A stretch of 64,000 nt of DNA, taken from assembly GCF_003367315.1 (NCBI RefSeq), contig NZ_CP031415.1, forward strand, positions 3,284,001-3,348,000, in the 5' to 3' direction. The notes beneath the pieces were generated by a model. The model had not been told where the DNA came from, did not search any database, and saw nothing but the letters and a program-made list of their open reading frames with translations. Numbering within the stretch: position 1 is the stretch's first letter; every line of letters begins with the position of its first letter. Shown one piece after another: positions 63,264 to 64,000 of the stretch. The position numbers and the translations under genes are program-made. The DNA comes from Saccharospirillum mangrovi (GTDB lineage Bacteria; Pseudomonadota; Gammaproteobacteria; Pseudomonadales; Natronospirillaceae).

Positions 63264-64000
63264 TTACTGCCTAGACAACCTTCTCTGCTCAAACCACTCA
63301 ATCGCCTCACCCAATGGCCTCGGCTTGGCGTAAACAAACCCCTGAATCAGATGACAACCCAGGTCGGCGACGGCGTTTAGTTCGGCCTCGGTTTCGACGC
63401 CTTCTGCGACGACTTGAATCGATAGCGACTGACACAGATCGACCACCGCTTTTACCACCGCCATTTGTTTTTCCGACTGCGGTAAGTCGTGAATAAAGGT
63501 GCGGTCGAGTTTGACTACCTGGAACGGCAAATCCGGCAGGCGTGACAGGTTGGCGTAGCCGGTGCCGAAATCGTCGAGCGCTAAGGTGACGCCGAGTTCG
63601 CGGAACGCCAACAGCATGTCGCGGAATTCGAAATTCTGTTCCGGCAGTTGGTGCTCGGTGACTTCCACTTCCAGATAGCGCAGCACGTCCGGTTGGCGTT
63701 CGTGCCAGGCGCGCAGGTAATGCAGGGTGTCGCGGTTGACGCTTTGCACGCTGAAGTTCACACCCAGTACGACTGGTTGTGCGCCTTCGCCGAGTTGGCG
63801 GGCGAGCAGCATTAAGGTTTGTTCCAGCACCCAGCGGTCGAGTTCGCGAATCGAGCCATTGTGTTCGGCCAGGTCGATAAAATGGCCGGGGTAAATTAAG
63901 TCGCCGCCTTCGTTCTGCAAACGCACCAGACATTCCATCGCTTCAATCTGACCGGTGCGGCAATCGATGCGCGGTTGCAGATGAATTTCCATGTCGTGTT
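63264..64000 (-). CDS. EAL-domain c-di-GMP phosphodiesterase, C-terminal part (partial)
   Basis: The frame stays open to the window edge, so the start lies beyond 64000; the ATG at 63992 is internal to the domain. Visible motifs: MECLVR (EAL motif as ECL), GVNFSVQSV (Asn ligand), EVTEHQL (Glu), LALDDFGTGYANLSRL, KLDRTFI (catalytic Lys) and VVAEGVETEAEL. Metal and catalytic residues of an active EAL phosphodiesterase are present, so it should cleave cyclic di-GMP to pGpG. Sensor or GGDEF domains would be upstream. The gene ends the window in GC-rich host-type DNA. Confidence 0.88.
   Translation of the reverse strand, partial: HDMEIHLQPRIDCRTGQIEAMECLVRLQNEGGDLIYPGHFIDLAEHNGSIRELDRWVLEQTLMLLARQLGEGAQPVVLGVNFSVQSVNRDTLHYLRAWHERQPDVLRYLEVEVTEHQLPEQNFEFRDMLLAFRELGVTLALDDFGTGYANLSRLPDLPFQVVKLDRTFIHDLPQSEKQMAVVKAVVDLCQSLSIQVVAEGVETEAELNAVADLGCHLIQGFVYAKPRPLGEAIEWFEQRRLSRQ

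Overview
The window reads as chromosomal DNA of a heterotrophic gammaproteobacterium. The evidence is a TrpR-type repressor, a PhaAB-fused Mrp sodium/proton antiporter operon, a urease operon in the ureDABCEFG order and a tRNA-Leu with encoded CCA. An aquatic or marine relative of the Oceanospirillales is plausible, but I cannot fix the genus from sequence alone. Genes are densely packed, many neighbours overlap by ATGA, and almost every gene is intact.

Layout. 1-7.4 kb: end of a urea ABC transporter (urtC', urtD, urtE) running into urease (ureDABCEFG) and a UreJ/HupE nickel permease; a large hairpin element sits between ureC and ureE. 7.4-11 kb: a GFA-family protein, then two tandem paralogous lipoproteins with haemagglutinin-like GLUG repeats, each preceded by the same short hairpin. 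11-18 kb: a TetR regulator divergent from a DgcA/StcD-like flavin oxidoreductase, then ethanolamine ammonia-lyase (eutBC), a 55-residue one-TM protein and an ammonium transporter with a good sigma-54 promoter. 18-24 kb: a six-gene Mrp (mnh) Na+/H+ antiporter operon. 24-28 kb: yjdM and a marR-emrA-emrB efflux operon.

27.9-34.8 kb: a compact seven-gene minus-strand operon holding a 2-oxoglutarate/Fe(II) oxygenase, a VOC protein, a four-gene BMP/Nup-type nucleoside-like ABC importer and a cysteine hydrolase. It lies behind an excellent sigma-54 promoter and an upstream dyad. This is the best candidate here for an undescribed catabolic system. 34.9-39.5 kb: mixed small genes (WYL regulator, GFA, GNAT, DsbA-like, GrpB, LysE). 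39.6-46.4 kb: a LacI-controlled ribose-type importer with an erythritol/threitol-type dehydrogenase and an SDR, probably for a sugar alcohol, with a perfect LacI-type operator.

46.7-55.5 kb: a luciferase-like monooxygenase, an acyl-CoA ligase/thiolase pair whose thiolase lacks a usual catalytic cysteine, a nitroreductase, VOC, MipA/OmpV, dienelactone hydrolase, cupin, ABM and GtrA. 55.6-58 kb: trpR-trpE-trpG with a TrpR-type operator over the trpR start codon. 58-62 kb: a small outer-membrane barrel, a DUF1697 protein, a lipoprotein, and psuK-psuG for pseudouridine breakdown with a DNA-binding domain fused to the kinase. 62-64 kb: tRNA-Leu(UAG), an AT-rich orphan membrane gene of foreign look, and the C-terminal part of an EAL-domain protein cut by the window edge.

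A theme runs through the first 35 kb. Urea import and hydrolysis, ethanolamine deamination, ammonium uptake and the sigma-54-linked nucleoside-like importer all serve nitrogen scavenging. Both sigma-54 promoters I found lie in front of such genes.
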